Counted from the stretch's first letter, positions 9,991 through 22,071 are shown. The stretch: 64,000 nucleotides of DNA from Adiantum capillus-veneris (GCA_014529385.2 CM043967.1:10740001-10804000); one strand, 5' to 3'. Made by a program: numbers and translations. The notes: generated by a model not told the origin, from the letters alone.

Positions 9991-11155
9991 CTTGGTAAGC
10001 ATGCCTCTACCCGCCCATGCCTCCGTTGGCTATGAACAACAGTGTTCGTTCATCCAAGCTGTATCTTCCTTCTTCTTCATCCTGGGCAGCTGTTGGTGGT
10101 CCTGTACTTCCAATCATGTTCCAAGGTTCTTGCATCTTCAGTTCTTCAGGTGGATAATAGACAGGATTTGCTGCATATCCATTGGGATCTTCATAATATG
10201 CATGCATGGGCACCAAAGACTTCTCTTCTGGTTCGTTTACCATTGGTGCATACCTTATGCCGACCGGTCTTGCTCCTAGTAGGGGTGGTTGTTGCCCCAA
10301 TACTGGTTGTGGTCTTTCAACTCCTAGAGGTTTTGGTAGGTTACCCGCTGGATACATAGGCATCGGTGGGATTTGAGGAGATGCTACTTGAGCTTGGGGA
10401 GCATAAGGTCGCTCTCTCACATATCCCTTGTCATAATAACATTCCTCCGTCACACGATTTGTCCATTTTTGTTCAATTGCACACCACTTCGGCTTCTTAG
10501 TCTGAGGCTTGGCATACATATTAATTGTTTTTAGCACTTCTTCCACCAGCTGCTCCTGGCTTACAGCTACTTCTCCTTTCTGTGCTGACTTAGTGGACTT
10601 GCTTCCACTTTGTTGTGAGGATGAATCGTCATCAAGATCCTTGAATTCACCCTCCTTGTAGACCGCACAATTGTCTACAAGGTAAAGAGCTTCCTTAGTT
10701 AACTCATTTAACGTTGTGCTCCTCTTCATATGTAAGTCCTTCTGGAGATCTGCGTTTCTCAATCCTTGAAGAAATATAAGCATAGGTTTGGACTGGGTTG
10801 GTAGCTCTTCCACAGGGCAGAACTTCACATATCTCTTTAGTCGTAGGGCTGCCTTTCACACAAATTCTCCTTCCTTCTGTTTTAATTTACGGATTTGTGA
10901 GACTGTATTATGAGCTATTCCCCTTTGTGAGAATTCCTCAATAAACTTGTCAAAAGCCACCTCCATAGACTCAAAATCTCTATGCTCCACAGAATCAAAC
11001 CAAGTGGATGCATCCTCTTCTAGGGTAAGTCCAAACCCTATAAATTGAGTAGAAAAATCCAAAACTTCTTTATCTCTAATTGCACGCCCAAAGGCTGCTA
11101 CATGATCCCTAGGATCTCTGTTTCCCGAGTATTTCTTGTTTACCCATTTTTGCAC
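9991..11155 (-). pseudogene. Ty3-1 Gag core
   Basis: Two pieces in one frame, split near 10,840, resemble the retrotransposon gag family. The N-terminal part has DPRDHVAAFGRAI, the tryptophan segment DASTWFDSVEH, and FIEEFSQRG. The C-terminal part has LQGLRNADLQKDL, then a Ser/Lys-rich hinge and a long Pro-rich tail with PPMPMYP and QPPLLGARPVG. Gag forms the particle shell that carries element RNA. The frame matches PR1 and RT, so the ancestral Gag-Pol was probably one reading frame. Confidence 0.75.
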
Positions 11156-11171
11156 CTAAGAAGGTCTAATT

Positions 11172-12300
11172 CTACGATGGTCTACAAATGTCATCATTGG
11201 TTATCCTCATCCTCTTCGATATGCCTCTTCTGGCCTTCGGTAGCGGGAGGGTTCCTCTCCCAGAGGTGCTCCTAAGCCATAATTTCTGACAGTTCCGAAC
11301 TCGTTCTCTTTGTTCTCGTTCTATGGGTTGTCTTCCGGGCTCTGCCGACTCTTGAGTTTTTGGCTTACTCTCACCTTGGTAATGTGAATGGAGTGGTGGT
11401 TCTTGTAAATCTCTTAGCCCTAATGTGGTTGGATAACCACCTCTGTTTAGGTCTTGTTCGAATGTTGCATTTTGTTGAAGCCATGCTTGCAATGATGGTT
11501 GGGTTGCCTACTGGTTCTGATTGTTGAAAGTCTCATGCCGGTTAGAATGTGATGTTGCATCATACTCTTCTGAAAATGGATTTGTAGACTTGCTAGGGGT
11601 ATAGGTGGACCTTGGTACTTCTTCAGGGGCATATGTTGATGTTTCTGGAATTGTTGCCTTATCTACCTCCTATGGCAGAATTAGTTTGTATTCTCGCCCG
11701 TACCTGTCAACAAAAATGATATCCTTCCCCATGGAAATTTCATAGGAGAACAAGTAAAGAACCTTATCATCGCTCGATTCATTTGGGTAGGGTTCTTTGC
11801 ATCGAAAATAAGAGACTACTCCCTCACTCTCATGCTTGTAAATTCCCACATTCTCATTATAGGTAGAGACTCTTTTTGTTTTTTTATCATACATAAAATG
11901 AGCTCTAGGTCGATCAATTTTAGGAGGCGGCTCTTGAGTTTCTGAGACCATTTTTCCTTTTGCCACATTATCTCCATACCTATTGTAATCCTCAGGGTTC
12001 CTAACTACTAGATAGTGGTTCCCCTTTTCATCCCGGAATCTATCTCCATCATCATAGACTTGAATTATCTCCAGTTTCTGAGAAGGCCGTTCCTCTATAC
12101 AAATACACTTGCGTCCCCGATAGGCAGAATAAACTAGAGCTCCCCGAGAGTTTGTTCCTTCTAAGAAGATTATAGTGAACTTGGCCTTGTTCAAAGTTTT
12201 TTGGGAGGTACTTCCTCCTAGCATTGGTCCTTCACCGATGAAGCCTCCTGGCTGTTGACTACCCATCATGAAGAAGGACTTGTCTGATGAAGTGTTAGTA
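11172..12300 (-). pseudogene. Ty3-1 Gag N-terminal extension
   Basis: An open segment (11,670-12,269) starts MMGSQQPGGF and holds about 200 residues of mixed beta-like composition with no family I recognise, for example FVDRYGREYKLIL at its end. It is followed by shorter pieces to 11,172. Ty3-2 has a comparably long N-terminal region before its Gag core, so this lineage seems to carry a large Gag leader domain. The true start codon is uncertain, because open sequence extends a little upstream of the first Met. Confidence 0.45.
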
Positions 12301-13394
12301 TCACTACCTTCCTCAATGATTGGGGCTAATGGATCTAGCCTTGCCTGAGTAGAGCCTGGTATGTCTCTTTAGTAGAGCCTGGTATGTCTCAAATATAATT
12401 TTGGTCCTTGTAATCATGCATTAGACATACTACGCATAGGATGTCTTTTGCATCAGAATTTAACCCAACTTGGCCCAAAGCTTTTCCTTGATGTGCTGAG
12501 CTCCCTGGTGTGTTTAGATTTGTGTTTGAATGTCAAAAGACCCCAAACTTAGCTATTCTAGCCTTTTTTTCTGTCAAAAATGCGAAAGTCTGCTTAAACC
12601 CCAATTTTCTCATCCAATTGAGATGAAATCTTTCACATGCACTCAATAAATCATGTAGATCATGCACATGAAGACATCCTATCGTCTTGGTATCAAAATT
12701 ATGGCTTGGCACATTTTGGGTAGGATGTCTGGCAATTCCTGTCTTTTGGCCACAATCTGTCAAGATATTGTCAATCTTCCACTTTCCAGGTGAAAATAGA
12801 GTAAACCTACCTTCTAAACACTCTGGTCAACTCAGATTCTCAAAATTCCTGCCAGATCACCCTGTAGACATACTACGCGTAGGATGTCTACTATCTTAGA
12901 ATTTAATTTTTCTATGCCTGTTGGCTTCCCTATGCTCTGTAGATCTCTCAGCAATCATCACAAAAACTTTTGGACTTCAATTCAGCTTCTAAACACAATT
13001 CACCGTCTTTCATAGTTCTTTGATGAGCCTAACAGCAAATATAACATGCATGAAGTGCTCCAGATCATAAATCATGATGTCCTACTTACCCTACTACTCA
13101 TCATGTGAGATGGTGATTTTGGTGTCTCGGTTGCTTCCTGGCCTCCCACAGACTCTCAAGCTATCTTCTCACCGTATCTACCACTCCAACTCCTACTCTC
13201 CACTCCACAACCTTCCTCCTATCTAACACTACCTAAGACGGACGATCCAGGCCAGCCATATGCTCCCTAGACTCCTCCTAAGACCTAGAGAGTCCACCAC
13301 CCTCTGATCCTATCTAAATGTAAAATAAGACTCTGGCCAGCCAGAGAATCCCTATCCTCAAGGACTAGTCTCGGTCACCTACCTAGGGTTTTCG
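12301..13394 (-). other. Ty3-1 untranslated leader
   Basis: Lies between the primer-binding site and the first Gag codons, so it should be the leader that carries packaging signals. Short open frames exist but none is convincing. A 21 bp phrase around AGAGCCTGGTATGTCTC is repeated near 12,350 and 12,375. Confidence 0.5.
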
Positions 13395-13412
13395 TCCCTG
13401 GCAGCGGTGCCA
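13395..13412 (-). promoter_or_regulatory. Ty3-1 primer-binding site, tRNA-Asp type
   Basis: On the minus strand it reads TGGCACCGCTGCCAGGGA. It resembles the tRNA-Asp primer-binding site used by plant Ty3/gypsy elements, with three transition differences. Ty3-2 has a closer version at 40,173-40,190. It fixes the inner edge of the 5' LTR at 13,414. Confidence 0.75.
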
Positions 13413-13413
13413 A

Positions 13414-14297
13414 TGTTGGCAGATACGCCGCGACAGACGTCAACACAGCAAGAACTCACCTAACAAGAATTGTCAGCTAAGGACGAAGCTCGACCCACAG
13501 GCGCATGGAAGCAAGCAGAGGGTGTCAACCTACACTCCGTGACCCAAAACCCTACCCAAAAACACCTGGTACAGAATCACATAAGATGTCTGACAGGTTT
13601 CTGCAGGTCGACGTTTCAGAAAACTAAGGTGCCTAATTTTTAGCTCTACTCAATACAAACGCATGGATATGCTAAAATGCAAAAACAGACACCGTTTGCT
13701 TATCGAATCCCTAGAAATAGCTCGCAGATTAATCTCGCGAAGCCGGGTCGTACACGCGCAATGTGGGTATTGGCATGTAGCTCTCTCCGGGGGCAGCAGG
13801 CGACACTTCTCCATACTTGATTCTGACCACCAGTGTGCGCGTAGTGTAAATATAAGCTCTCACTCTCTCTCATACACAGAATACGCTTCTCACAGACACT
13901 TCATAGAATGAACAAGGGTTTTTTTTTCATTAAGGTTAAAATTTGGTATATATACCTTCCAAATACAAAACCTCATGTTCCAAAGTGAAATCCTACTCAG
14001 TCTAATGGCAAAAAATAATATACAAAATTGGAAACTTCTGCAAGCCCCCAGTATTTACAAGTGAAATTACAGGTTTTCTTAATCAGAGAATGACTACATA
14101 GGATTTCCTTCTTTTCTCATTTCGTCAGTCTTCAGCTGAGTGTGGCTGTCAGTCTTCAGTTGACACTCTCTCACTCTCTTTATCTATTTCTCTCTCTCTA
14201 TCTAACATTTCTCTCCCTCTTTATCTATTTCTCTCTCTCTATTTAACATTTACCTCTCTTTATCTAACATTTCTCTCCCTCTCTCACTCTCTTTATC

Positions 14298-14300
<3 letters not shown>
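13414..14300 (-). repeat. Ty3-1 5' LTR, inner edge clear, outer edge not
   Basis: The LTR ends on the minus strand with ATCTGCCAACA, one base before the primer-binding site, so the CA end is clear. A TATA-like GGTATATATACC at 13,945-13,956 would place transcription start about 30 bp further along the minus strand. The outer edge is lost in CT-rich sequence past 14,150, and the end given here is a guess. Confidence 0.5.

Positions 14301-14302
<2 letters not shown>

Positions 14303-14363
<61 letters not shown>
14303..14363. repeat. (CT)n microsatellite
   Basis: A pure CT run of about 60 bp after a degenerate CTCTCTTTATCTATTT array that begins near 14,160. Confidence 0.95.
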
Positions 14364-14366
<3 letters not shown>

Positions 14367-14368
14367 TA

Positions 14369-14510
14369 ACACTATTGAAACAATCATTTCCAAAACGTGC
14401 GTGACAAATCAATCATTTCCAAACGTGCGTAGCAAAGCAACCATTTTCAAACGCGCTTAGCAAAACAACCATTTCAAACAAGCCGTGCGAAACAACCATT
14501 TCTTAATGAA
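14369..14510. repeat. Tandem ~31 bp repeats, possible subterminal repeats of TNP2-A
   Basis: About four diverged units share the core CAATCATTTCCAAACG followed by GTGCGTAGCAAA. CACTATTGAAA begins the block at about 14,370, and a TTTCATAGTG is found at about 19,980-19,989. These could be the TIRs of a CACTA element around TNP2-A, but the flanking trinucleotides do not match, so the boundary is unproven. Confidence 0.35.
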
Positions 14511-15320
14511 CGAGGTATATTATAATGAATTCTCTATTTTTTCTTATTTATGTGTGTGTGTGTGTGTGTATGTGTGTGTGTGTGTGTGTGTGTAGTAGAA
14601 AACAAAAGGGGAAGAGGGAGGATGTCCTTTTCTGTTTACCTCTTCTTTGTAGCGCGGTTGAGCTTCGAATAGGTTGAGTGTCGATAGCGGAATACCCCTT
14701 GCCGAAACTTGGACGAAACCCTCTTCGACAAAACTTGAGAAGCTTGGAGAAGGAAAGAGGAGGAAGGGAGAGGTGGTGGTGGTGGGGTGGGGGGGGGGGA
14801 GGCTTGTTGAAGGAGAGAGAGATGGGGAGTGGGGGAGGGGAGGGGGGGGGAGCTTGGGAGTGATGGCAGAGAGCAAGAAACGCAGGGAAGGCTACAAAGA
14901 CGCGGCATACTCTACCTTCTTTCCTTTTTTTAGGCGCCAGTTATTATCGCGGCTATTACCGCGCTTATTACCGCTCGTATTACCACGGCCAGTCATTTCA
15001 AATGGATACATGCAAATCCGAGGTTGCAGGGGGGGGGGGGTGTACAAACCACTCCCCCTACCCTTAGCTATACATTATTTCATTTTTTAGCCTTTTGAGT
15101 TTTTTTATGAAGATTTTTATTTTTTTATGGATACCTTATTTTGCAGTACTTTTAAATGTTTATTAATTGAATTTTTAAATTCTCTTTTAGTTAAAAAATA
15201 ATTTTAACACTCATTGTCATTTATTCCCTTTGACTTTAACTATATGTAATTTTTCTAATGGAGTTAAGTTTTTTTTTAATTATTTATTTTTTACGACACA
15301 TGACTAAATAAACAACCTTT
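14510..15320 (+). other. TNP2-A upstream region with TTATTACCGCG repeats
   Basis: G-rich sequence without a credible gene. Short repeats of the type TTATTACCGC occur at 14,940-14,990. Similar motifs appear inverted as GCGGTAATA near 19,860, and again at 57,960-58,010 and 43,615-43,700. Repeats of this kind near the ends are typical of CACTA elements, where they bind the transposon's own proteins. The stretch near 14,880 resembles 58,040-58,070 inverted. Confidence 0.45.
14551..14593. repeat. (GT)n microsatellite
   Basis: A GT run with one TATG interruption, in the 5' part of the TNP2-A transposon. Confidence 0.95.
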
Positions 15321-15325
15321 CGGGT

Positions 15326-18300
15326 GTGAAGGACATCGGATGGGATGATGGTGGTCCTCCTGGAGGCCCAGAGCGAGATCGTTGGCTCAAGGAAAAACTA
15401 CCTTGTCCTTGTGCTAAGTGCAAAAGGGCAATTCCTCGCTTCAGGCGCATTGCTTTGGAGCACGTGGAGAACGAAGGGCTTTGGCATTCGTGGAAAAGTG
15501 CTCAGAGAGATGATAGCACGACTCATCGAGGAGGTGCCCCATTGGTCTGTGTTCGGTGGTGATGCACCGCATGGTGATCCTGTCGCTGGCTCTACGTCGG
15601 CAGCTCTTACGGCATCTTCTTCACACTTTGAGGTAGAGGATGAGTACATGTTCGACATGTGTGATGAGTTACTAGCTCATGAGCGTGACGTGTGAGAAGA
15701 GGATTGTCAGCCCTGCACTAAACGGGTTGCCGAAACGGAGGATAGATTGATGACGAGTGCCCAAACACCTCTTTATGACAGTGCACGGTACTCGGTGCTC
15801 CGAGCATCCTTGTAAGTACTCAACTTGCAAGAAAAATTTGGTTGGATTAATGCAAGTGTCGATGCACTACTTCTGTAAGTATGGAATGTCGTTTTTATAT
15901 ACTCTCTCCCTCTCTCTTTATGGTGTCGTTTTCTAGGAATTATACTAATACGCATGTTTGTTGTAGTTTGATGGGCAAAATGTTGCTAGCTAATCACCAC
16001 ATGCCTCTAGATCATCGACGAGCTAGATCGTATGTCACTGCACTTGGAATGGATTATGAGCGCATCCATGCGTGCGTCAACGATTGCATGCTATACCGCA
16101 ATGAGCATGCACATGCTACCTCATGTCCCGTGTGCGGGAAGGCACGATACAAGACAGGTGTGAGCGGGGCACATGTACCATGCAAGGTATTAAGACATTT
16201 TTCATTAATTCCTCGCATCTAACACATGTTTAAAAGCAGGTCTATTGTGGAGCTTCTCGCATGGCACACAAACCATCACTCAAATGATGGAATGATGCGT
16301 GTCCCTGCCGATTCATCTGCATGGAGGCACATCAAAACTCAATGGCCAGAGTTTGGGTTGGAGCCTTGACACTTGAGGCTTGGGTTAACAAGTGATGGTG
16401 TCAACCCCTTCAGCACTAACTTTACTTCATGGAGCACTTGGCCTGTGGTGATCGTGAACTACAATATTCCACCATGGGAGACAACCAAGAAGGGAAATAT
16501 ACTTCTTTCCTTGCTTGTGCCAGGGAAGTACAAAGTGTCAAATATTGACATTTACCTCGAGCCCCTCATTGAGATTTGGAGGAGTTATGGAGAGGCATTC
16601 TTGTTGTTGATGTCTCACTTGCAAAGGGGGGGAGAGAGGCTCAAGTGAGGGGAATCCTTATGTGGACTATGCACGACTATCCTGGGCTTGGAGAGATTTC
16701 TAGTAACCCCCTGTCCTCTATCTCTCTTTCCCTCATTACCTGTCTCCCTTTATCTCACTTTAGTTCACTCATCTCTCTAACCATATGATATGTATGCAGG
16801 GTTGTCCACATCGGGCCACAATGCATGTCCTACTTGCGGGCCATCGTTGGTGACGGAGAGGCTAGATTTCTTGTGCAAGATAATCTATCCAAACAACCAT
16901 CATTTCTTACCCCAAGGGCATATCAAGCACAAGTCTCCAACAAATGGGAAGTCTCCTCTAAAGCTCACAATGGTAGATTGGGCAACCATTTGGGAGGAAC
17001 ACCACAACAACAATCCGGCTCCGTGTCCTCCACTAAAAGGTATGTCAAGGTATTCCATATTTTTAAGGCTTCCATATTGGAAGGACTTAAAAATACAACA
17101 CCTATTGGATCCCATGCAAATATTCAAGAATGTAGCCCAAACACTATGGGACCACATTATTGGCAAGAAGGACTCTTTGGGTGCGAGGGAGGATTTGAGG
17201 CTTTTAAAACATCTCCCCGCCTCTGCCACTCCACGGCGTGCCCCAAATGGAAAGATTGTGCTTCCTAAAGCACCATGGATGCTAGCAAAAGAAGAATTGG
17301 ACAAGGTGAAGGGTACCATTGCCTCTATTCGCACACCAACAGGATACATGAGGTCGCTAAAGGGAGCTTTCACAAAAGTGAAGAAGGGTGGAAGCGTTTA
17401 GTTGTATGGGTTGAAGTCCCACGATTGGCACAAGATGCTTCAGGTAATCTTCATACTCCCTATTATATCTATAGTTTGTGTGTATGACTATCACTCACTT
17501 TCCCTTTTCCTTATTTACATTGTAGTTCATTCTGCCGGTGAGTATGTGTATATGTCGGGACAAGAAAGTTAGGGATACTATTTTCAAATTAGGAGATCTA
17601 GTAAGGTACACCACAAGACTGCACTCGACTACACCTTTTTTATGTACACAATAATTTCAACTAGCACTTAGTGTATCCTTGTGTGTTTCCTTGCAGATTT
17701 GTGAGCTCCAATGAAATTGAAATAGATGCTATCCTTGCTGCCCAAACACTTGCAACAGAAACTGTGTGTGCCATTGAAGATGCATTTCCTCAATCGGTCC
17801 TTCTTAGTCAAATTCACCTCTTGGTTCACGTGGTGGAGGAGATATCTATATGTGGAGTAGTGCACGCACGATGGATGTTCTTCTTAGAGAGGTTTTTAAA
17901 GACTCTCAAAGATTTTGTGCGGCTACGGTCTCAAATAGAGGCATGTATGGCCAAAGGGTGGATTGTTCAAGAGGCATTTGTTTACATATCAGAGTATTTG
18001 GCACAAGTTGATCCTTCAATGCCTCGCATGCAGTCAGACGAGGAAGATTCAAGGATGACTTCACACTTGACAAGTGGAACTACTTAACATGGATATGAAT
18101 CTATCCCGAGTGGTCGATAACTTTTGCATTCTCAATGCAAAGATTATGAACAAGTGGGTGGACTTGTAAACAGTGGCAAAGTCCAGGCGTTTGCAAGAGA
18201 GGGAAGCATGGAAACAAGCACATGGAGGAAGAAGGGCACCCCCAGTGCCTAGACACCTTGCATGTTTCCAAGATCTCATTAGTGCAGAGTGGATTCATGA

Positions 18301-19240
18301 GAGAATGACCAAGGCAAAAGCTCGCGGAGAAGACATCACCAACAAAGAATGGGAGTATGCATGAGGCTGCGTACCAAAGGTAGAGTACTCATATATCTAA
18401 ACCATATTGTCTCGCTATTTGTTAAAATTATCTTTAATATGTATTTGATAAATTGACATATTTTTCTATTTTGTAGTGCCTTTCCTTTAACTCTATGTGG
18501 TCAAAGGGTCGTCATTTTCGTACGCGCCACATTGACGAGCGTAGAACCACCATGGATTGTGCCATCATGGGCAACTTTGACAGAAACGATGATAAAGCCA
18601 GGTACTGGGAACTATTGAAAGGATACTAAAGGTTAACTTTAGAACCTTTCCTAGCTTCATCTTTGAGTGCAAGTGGTTTGCAAATGTGACTAGACGACAT
18701 GAGAATGGTGTCTACATGGTGGACTCTAGTGTGCATCACACAGGGAGGTATGACAATTTAGTTTTACCGCTCAATTGTGAGCAGGTGAGTGACATGTACC
18801 TTTTTTATTCTTATTTACTTGTTGTAGCATTAGTTATACCAATGTTACTCACCATGAGCTTCTATTTATAGGTCATCTATATCCCAGCAATCCACCAACC
18901 AAAACTTTGGTTCGTGATTCCCGTAACACCTCGGGGGAGAACCATTTTTTCCACTAATGAAGTGGAGACTATCTTCGACCCTCTTCCACCTCTAAATTTA
19001 GATGAGGTGGAAATAGAGGAGAGGGAGGTCGATGAATCAAGTCCGGCGGCAGCAAGTCTTAGCGAGGATGATTGTCATGATGATGAAGATGATGAGATGG
19101 AGGATGACGAACTCGAAGATGATGAAGCTGGCAATGCATCCACAAACGACAATTCCGTTTCTCTCTTTATTGATTTAGGAACCATGGGCTTAGAATTGGA
19201 TGATGATTCATGTAGAGATCTTTTGGAAGATGATTCATAA
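15326..19240 (+). pseudogene. TNP2-A: CACTA/En-Spm transposase (TNP2 / Transposase_21 type)
   Basis: A spliced transposase gene read in pieces. 15,326-15,562 has the transposase-associated domain with CPCAKCKRAIPRF and a following His. 15,970-16,222 has RIHACVNDCMLYRN and CPVCGKARYK. 16,373-16,660 has TSDGVNPF and STWPVVIVNYNIPPW. 16,790-17,401 has ACPTCGP, HLLDPMQIFKN, WDHIIGKKDS and LPKAPWML. 17,690-18,090 has LLVHVVEEISICGVVHARW. 18,480-18,920 resembles the DUF4216 region found after TNP2. An intron is clear at 16,703-16,799 (GT...AG), rejoining an ISR-LSTSG reading. The product would bind and move CACTA-ended DNA. Frameshifts near 15,540 and 16,575 and several stops make it inactive. The related CACTA-1 transposase at 47-54 kb is clearly diverged. 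Confidence 0.85.
18914..19240 (+). pseudogene. TNP2-A acidic C-terminal exon
   Basis: The last exon of TNP2-A starts IPVTPRGRTIF, then becomes very acidic with DDEDDEMEDDELEDDE, and ends in a conserved box: NASTNDNSVSLF, LGTMGLELDD, CRDLLED. The same box is found inverted in TNP2-B at 44,549-44,791, where the acidic stretch is shorter but the end box is kept. Conservation of the box over the variable acid tract suggests it mattered to the protein. The function is not known to me. Confidence 0.7.
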
Positions 19241-19510
19241 ACATTTTTCAGTTATGAAGTTTTTTGATCATGTAATCCATTCACCTCTCTCTCCCTCCTC
19301 TTCCTCTCTTTAGATTTGAGAATATGCTCAATTATGTTAATCAATTGACAATGATTATTTTAGTTGTAAACAAGGGTAATCTTAGGCTGGGTTGAGACAA
19401 GGCTGGAGGAAGAAAGGCTTTTCGCAGGTCTGCCGTCGTCTCGTCTAAACAGTGTTGGAGGAAGAAGAGCGAAAAACAGAGAGAGGTGGAAAGAGGCCAG
19501 GAGCTCTTCT

Positions 19511-19536
19511 GGGGGGGGGGGGGGGGGGGGGGGGGG
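19511..19536. repeat. Poly-G run, 26 bp
   Basis: A homopolymer of 26 G. Length may be unreliable in sequencing. It could form G-quadruplexes. Confidence 0.85.
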
Positions 19537-20017
19537 TTGCTGAAAGAAAAACGGTGAGTCCGGAGGAAGGTGATATCTACTGCAGCAAATAGGCTTTTGC
19601 CATGCAACTTAAATGCCAATTGGGAAACATTTTCGCCGTAGCGTATGGATCGGGCCTTATATCCCCCGCCTTCTTCTCCCCCCTCTTTCTCTTTCTCTCT
19701 CACTCTTTCTTTCTCTTCTTTTTTATATTTGAAAATTATATACAATACTCTTTAATTTTTATTGAGAGGAGGGAAACACCAAAATTTGAAGGGGGGGGGA
19801 GGGGGGAGTTAATCCAGAATTTGAAAGGGTAATAATAGGGTAATAATAGAGGATACATTCGCGGTAATACTTTAAACACACAAAAAAACCCCCCGCCGTC
19901 CTCTCTCTTGTTTCTCTCATTGAATTTACACATTCTCTCTACAAAACGCGGTAAAATAGCGTGGCAAACACTTGGAGATTTTCATAGTGCGTGGCATAAG
20001 TATTTTTGAAAGGAGGA

Positions 20018-20040
20018 CCCCCCCCCCCCCCCCCCCCCCC
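20018..20040. repeat. Poly-C run, 23 bp
   Basis: A homopolymer of 23 C followed by GCGGGG, so G-rich on the opposite strand to the run at 19.5 kb. Confidence 0.85.
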
Positions 20041-20472
20041 GCGGGGTGTTGAATACATCTCAATTAAGAAGTAAGGGTCTAGCAAGGTGTGATAACGGGA
20101 AGATAAGATGAAATGAACAAAACCTAAGAAGGGGTAGGTGAGGAGAGAGCCGGTTTGGGAGTTCAAAACTCTTGGATAATGGCTTTACCTTCTTGATAAA
20201 CTAACCATTTTCCTATTGAGTGTGCTTCTCACATCTTTTGGAGTTCTTCCTTGTTCTGCTTGAGTTAGGTGGGTGTTAGATCTTTTGCAAACCAAAATTC
20301 GGTGTCCTTGAGAAGCCATAATTGCTCAAGGAGTTTGATTTGATGTGCCTTGATCTTGATAGTGAGGATTGCATGGTTGGTGCAATGTTCGTGTGTAAGA
20401 GAGGTGATTGTGGTTGATCTCATTGTACCATGTGGGCTATTTTTTGGATGTGAGCAAAGGAATTATGGAACA

Positions 20473-21096
20473 TTAAAGGTGATATCCTCTTGACATTGTC
20501 AATTCACCTAGGGTGGACACTACACAATCTTCAACCTTACCGAAGATAATACCTTGCACTTGGGTTTTGACCTCCTTTGTGAGGGTGGTATCTACTTCCA
20601 TCATTGTGTTATTGAGCTTGAGGTCCCCCTTCTCTTTCCAGTCACTTGGAAGCCTACCAATGCGAATATTGAGGGCGATATCTTCTTGGCATTGTCGTTC
20701 ACATAGCGTGGACACTACACAGTCTTCAACGTTACGAAAGATGATATTCTACACTTGAGTTTTGACCTCCTTTGTGAAGGTGGTCTCTACTTCCACCTTT
20801 GTGTTATTGAGATTGATTTCCATATAATGTTCCATCTCTTCCTTTTTGTGGTTCTTCACTGTGGTGAGTCAAGCCTCGATGGCGACAAGTCTATGCTTCA
20901 ACTCCTCATTCTCCTTCCAAAGCTTATCGACTTCATTTGAAGACCTATGTGTTAGGTTTTTTTGTCTTTGGGGGTGTTTCCACGACCCCGGAGAATGTAG
21001 ACTTGCCTTGAGATGAGGCTCAAGTATCCATGATAGGCACATGATTCCTATAAAGAGACTCAAAGCATAACTGCTAGGCAGCTTGAATAGAGTCAA
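20473..21096 (-). pseudogene. LINE ORF1-like fragment with internal tandem duplication
   Basis: On the minus strand the product starts with a heptad-like segment, VDKLWKENEELKHRLVAIE, then has CERQCQEDIALNIRIGRLP. The latter resembles RQLQEENALKLRIGGLP in the fragment at 54.2 kb. The layout of a coiled coil followed by an RRM-like start is that of LINE-1 ORF1 proteins. The segment with TKEVKTQV and VEDCVVSTL occurs twice, because of a 196 bp tandem duplication. No reverse transcriptase is nearby. It is a short relic, and the family assignment is tentative. Confidence 0.45.
20481..20825. repeat. 196 bp tandem duplication
   Basis: Unit 1 spans 20,481-20,676 and unit 2 starts at 20,677, each opening with GATATC. 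They share GTGGACACTACACA and TTTTGACCTCCTTTGTGA, with scattered substitutions, so the duplication is not recent. Unit 2 loses similarity after about 20,820. Confidence 0.85.
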
Positions 21097-21269
21097 AGTT
21101 GGTGCTCATGATGAGTCTAAGAGTTGAGGGCAGCTCGGACAGAGTCGAGGTTGGGCGTCCGATAAAGTTGGGGTTGTGGGTAGCTTCAACAAAGTCAAAA
21201 GCGTGTGAATGATTAGATGTGTGTGCAAGGTGGTGTTGGTTGGGAGGAAAAGGTTGTGTTAACAATCTA

Positions 21270-22030
21270 CCTAATCTCTACATCCTCTCTATCTACTCCA
21301 TCTACACCTCTCTCTAAACCCTATTCTCTTCCTAAATCCTAACCTTATATGTCTCCCCTCGACTTAATCTCTATCTACACTCTCTATGTATCCTCCTTCT
21401 CTACCTAATTTACCTCAACTCTACACCCTCTATATCTACCCTATCCACACCTCTCTCTACACCCTAATCTCTTCCTAAATCTTAATCTTATCCATCTACA
21501 TAATCTCTAAATATACCCTCTAAACACACAGAGAGCGCTAAATAGAGGTAAATCTCTACACTCTCTTAGCCCCTCTATCTATCTCTATACTCTATGCATC
21601 CTCCGTCTCTCTATGTACACCCTTTGTACTCCCTCTATCTACTCTATCCACACCTCTCTATAAACCCTAATCTCTTCCTAAATCCTAACCTTATCTACCC
21701 TCTACTTAATCTCTATCTACACTCTCTAAATATCCTCCCTCTCTACGTAGTCTACCTAAACTCTACACCATCTCTATCTACTCTATCCACACCTCTCCAA
21801 TCTCTTCCTAAATCCTAATCTTATCTATTTACTCTATACCTAATCTCTATATCTACCATTAGACTCTCTACCTTCTAAACATAGAGAGAGCACTAAATAG
21901 AGGTAAATATATACACTCTCTCTAGTCCCTCTATCTATGTCTATACTCTATGTATCCTCCGTCTTTCTATCTACTCCCTCTATCTACATCTTAATCTCTC
22001 TCTACTCCCTCTACATCATATCCTCTATCC

Positions 22031-22071
<41 letters not shown>

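Larger units (their letters stand above)
19241..20170. other. TNP2-A 3' region with long G and C runs
   Basis: No gene. It holds a run of 26 G at 19,511-19,536, G-runs near 19,789-19,807, a run of 23 C at 20,018-20,040, and CGCGGTAATA/CGCGGTAAAA repeats at 19,860 and 19,945 that mirror those at 14.95 kb. These look like the 3' subterminal region of the transposon. The end may be near 19,989. Confidence 0.5.

Noticed and set aside
12533-13911. Small open frames in the Ty3-1 leader and LTR (12,533-12,763, 12,687-12,899, 13,663-13,911)
   Set aside because: Short, no recognisable motif, and placed in the leader or LTR of an element.
14370-19989. Exact CACTA termini for TNP2-A (CACTATTGAAA and TTTCATAGTG)
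   Set aside because: Similarity ends after about 10 bases and the flanking trinucleotides differ. Kept only as a low-confidence note.
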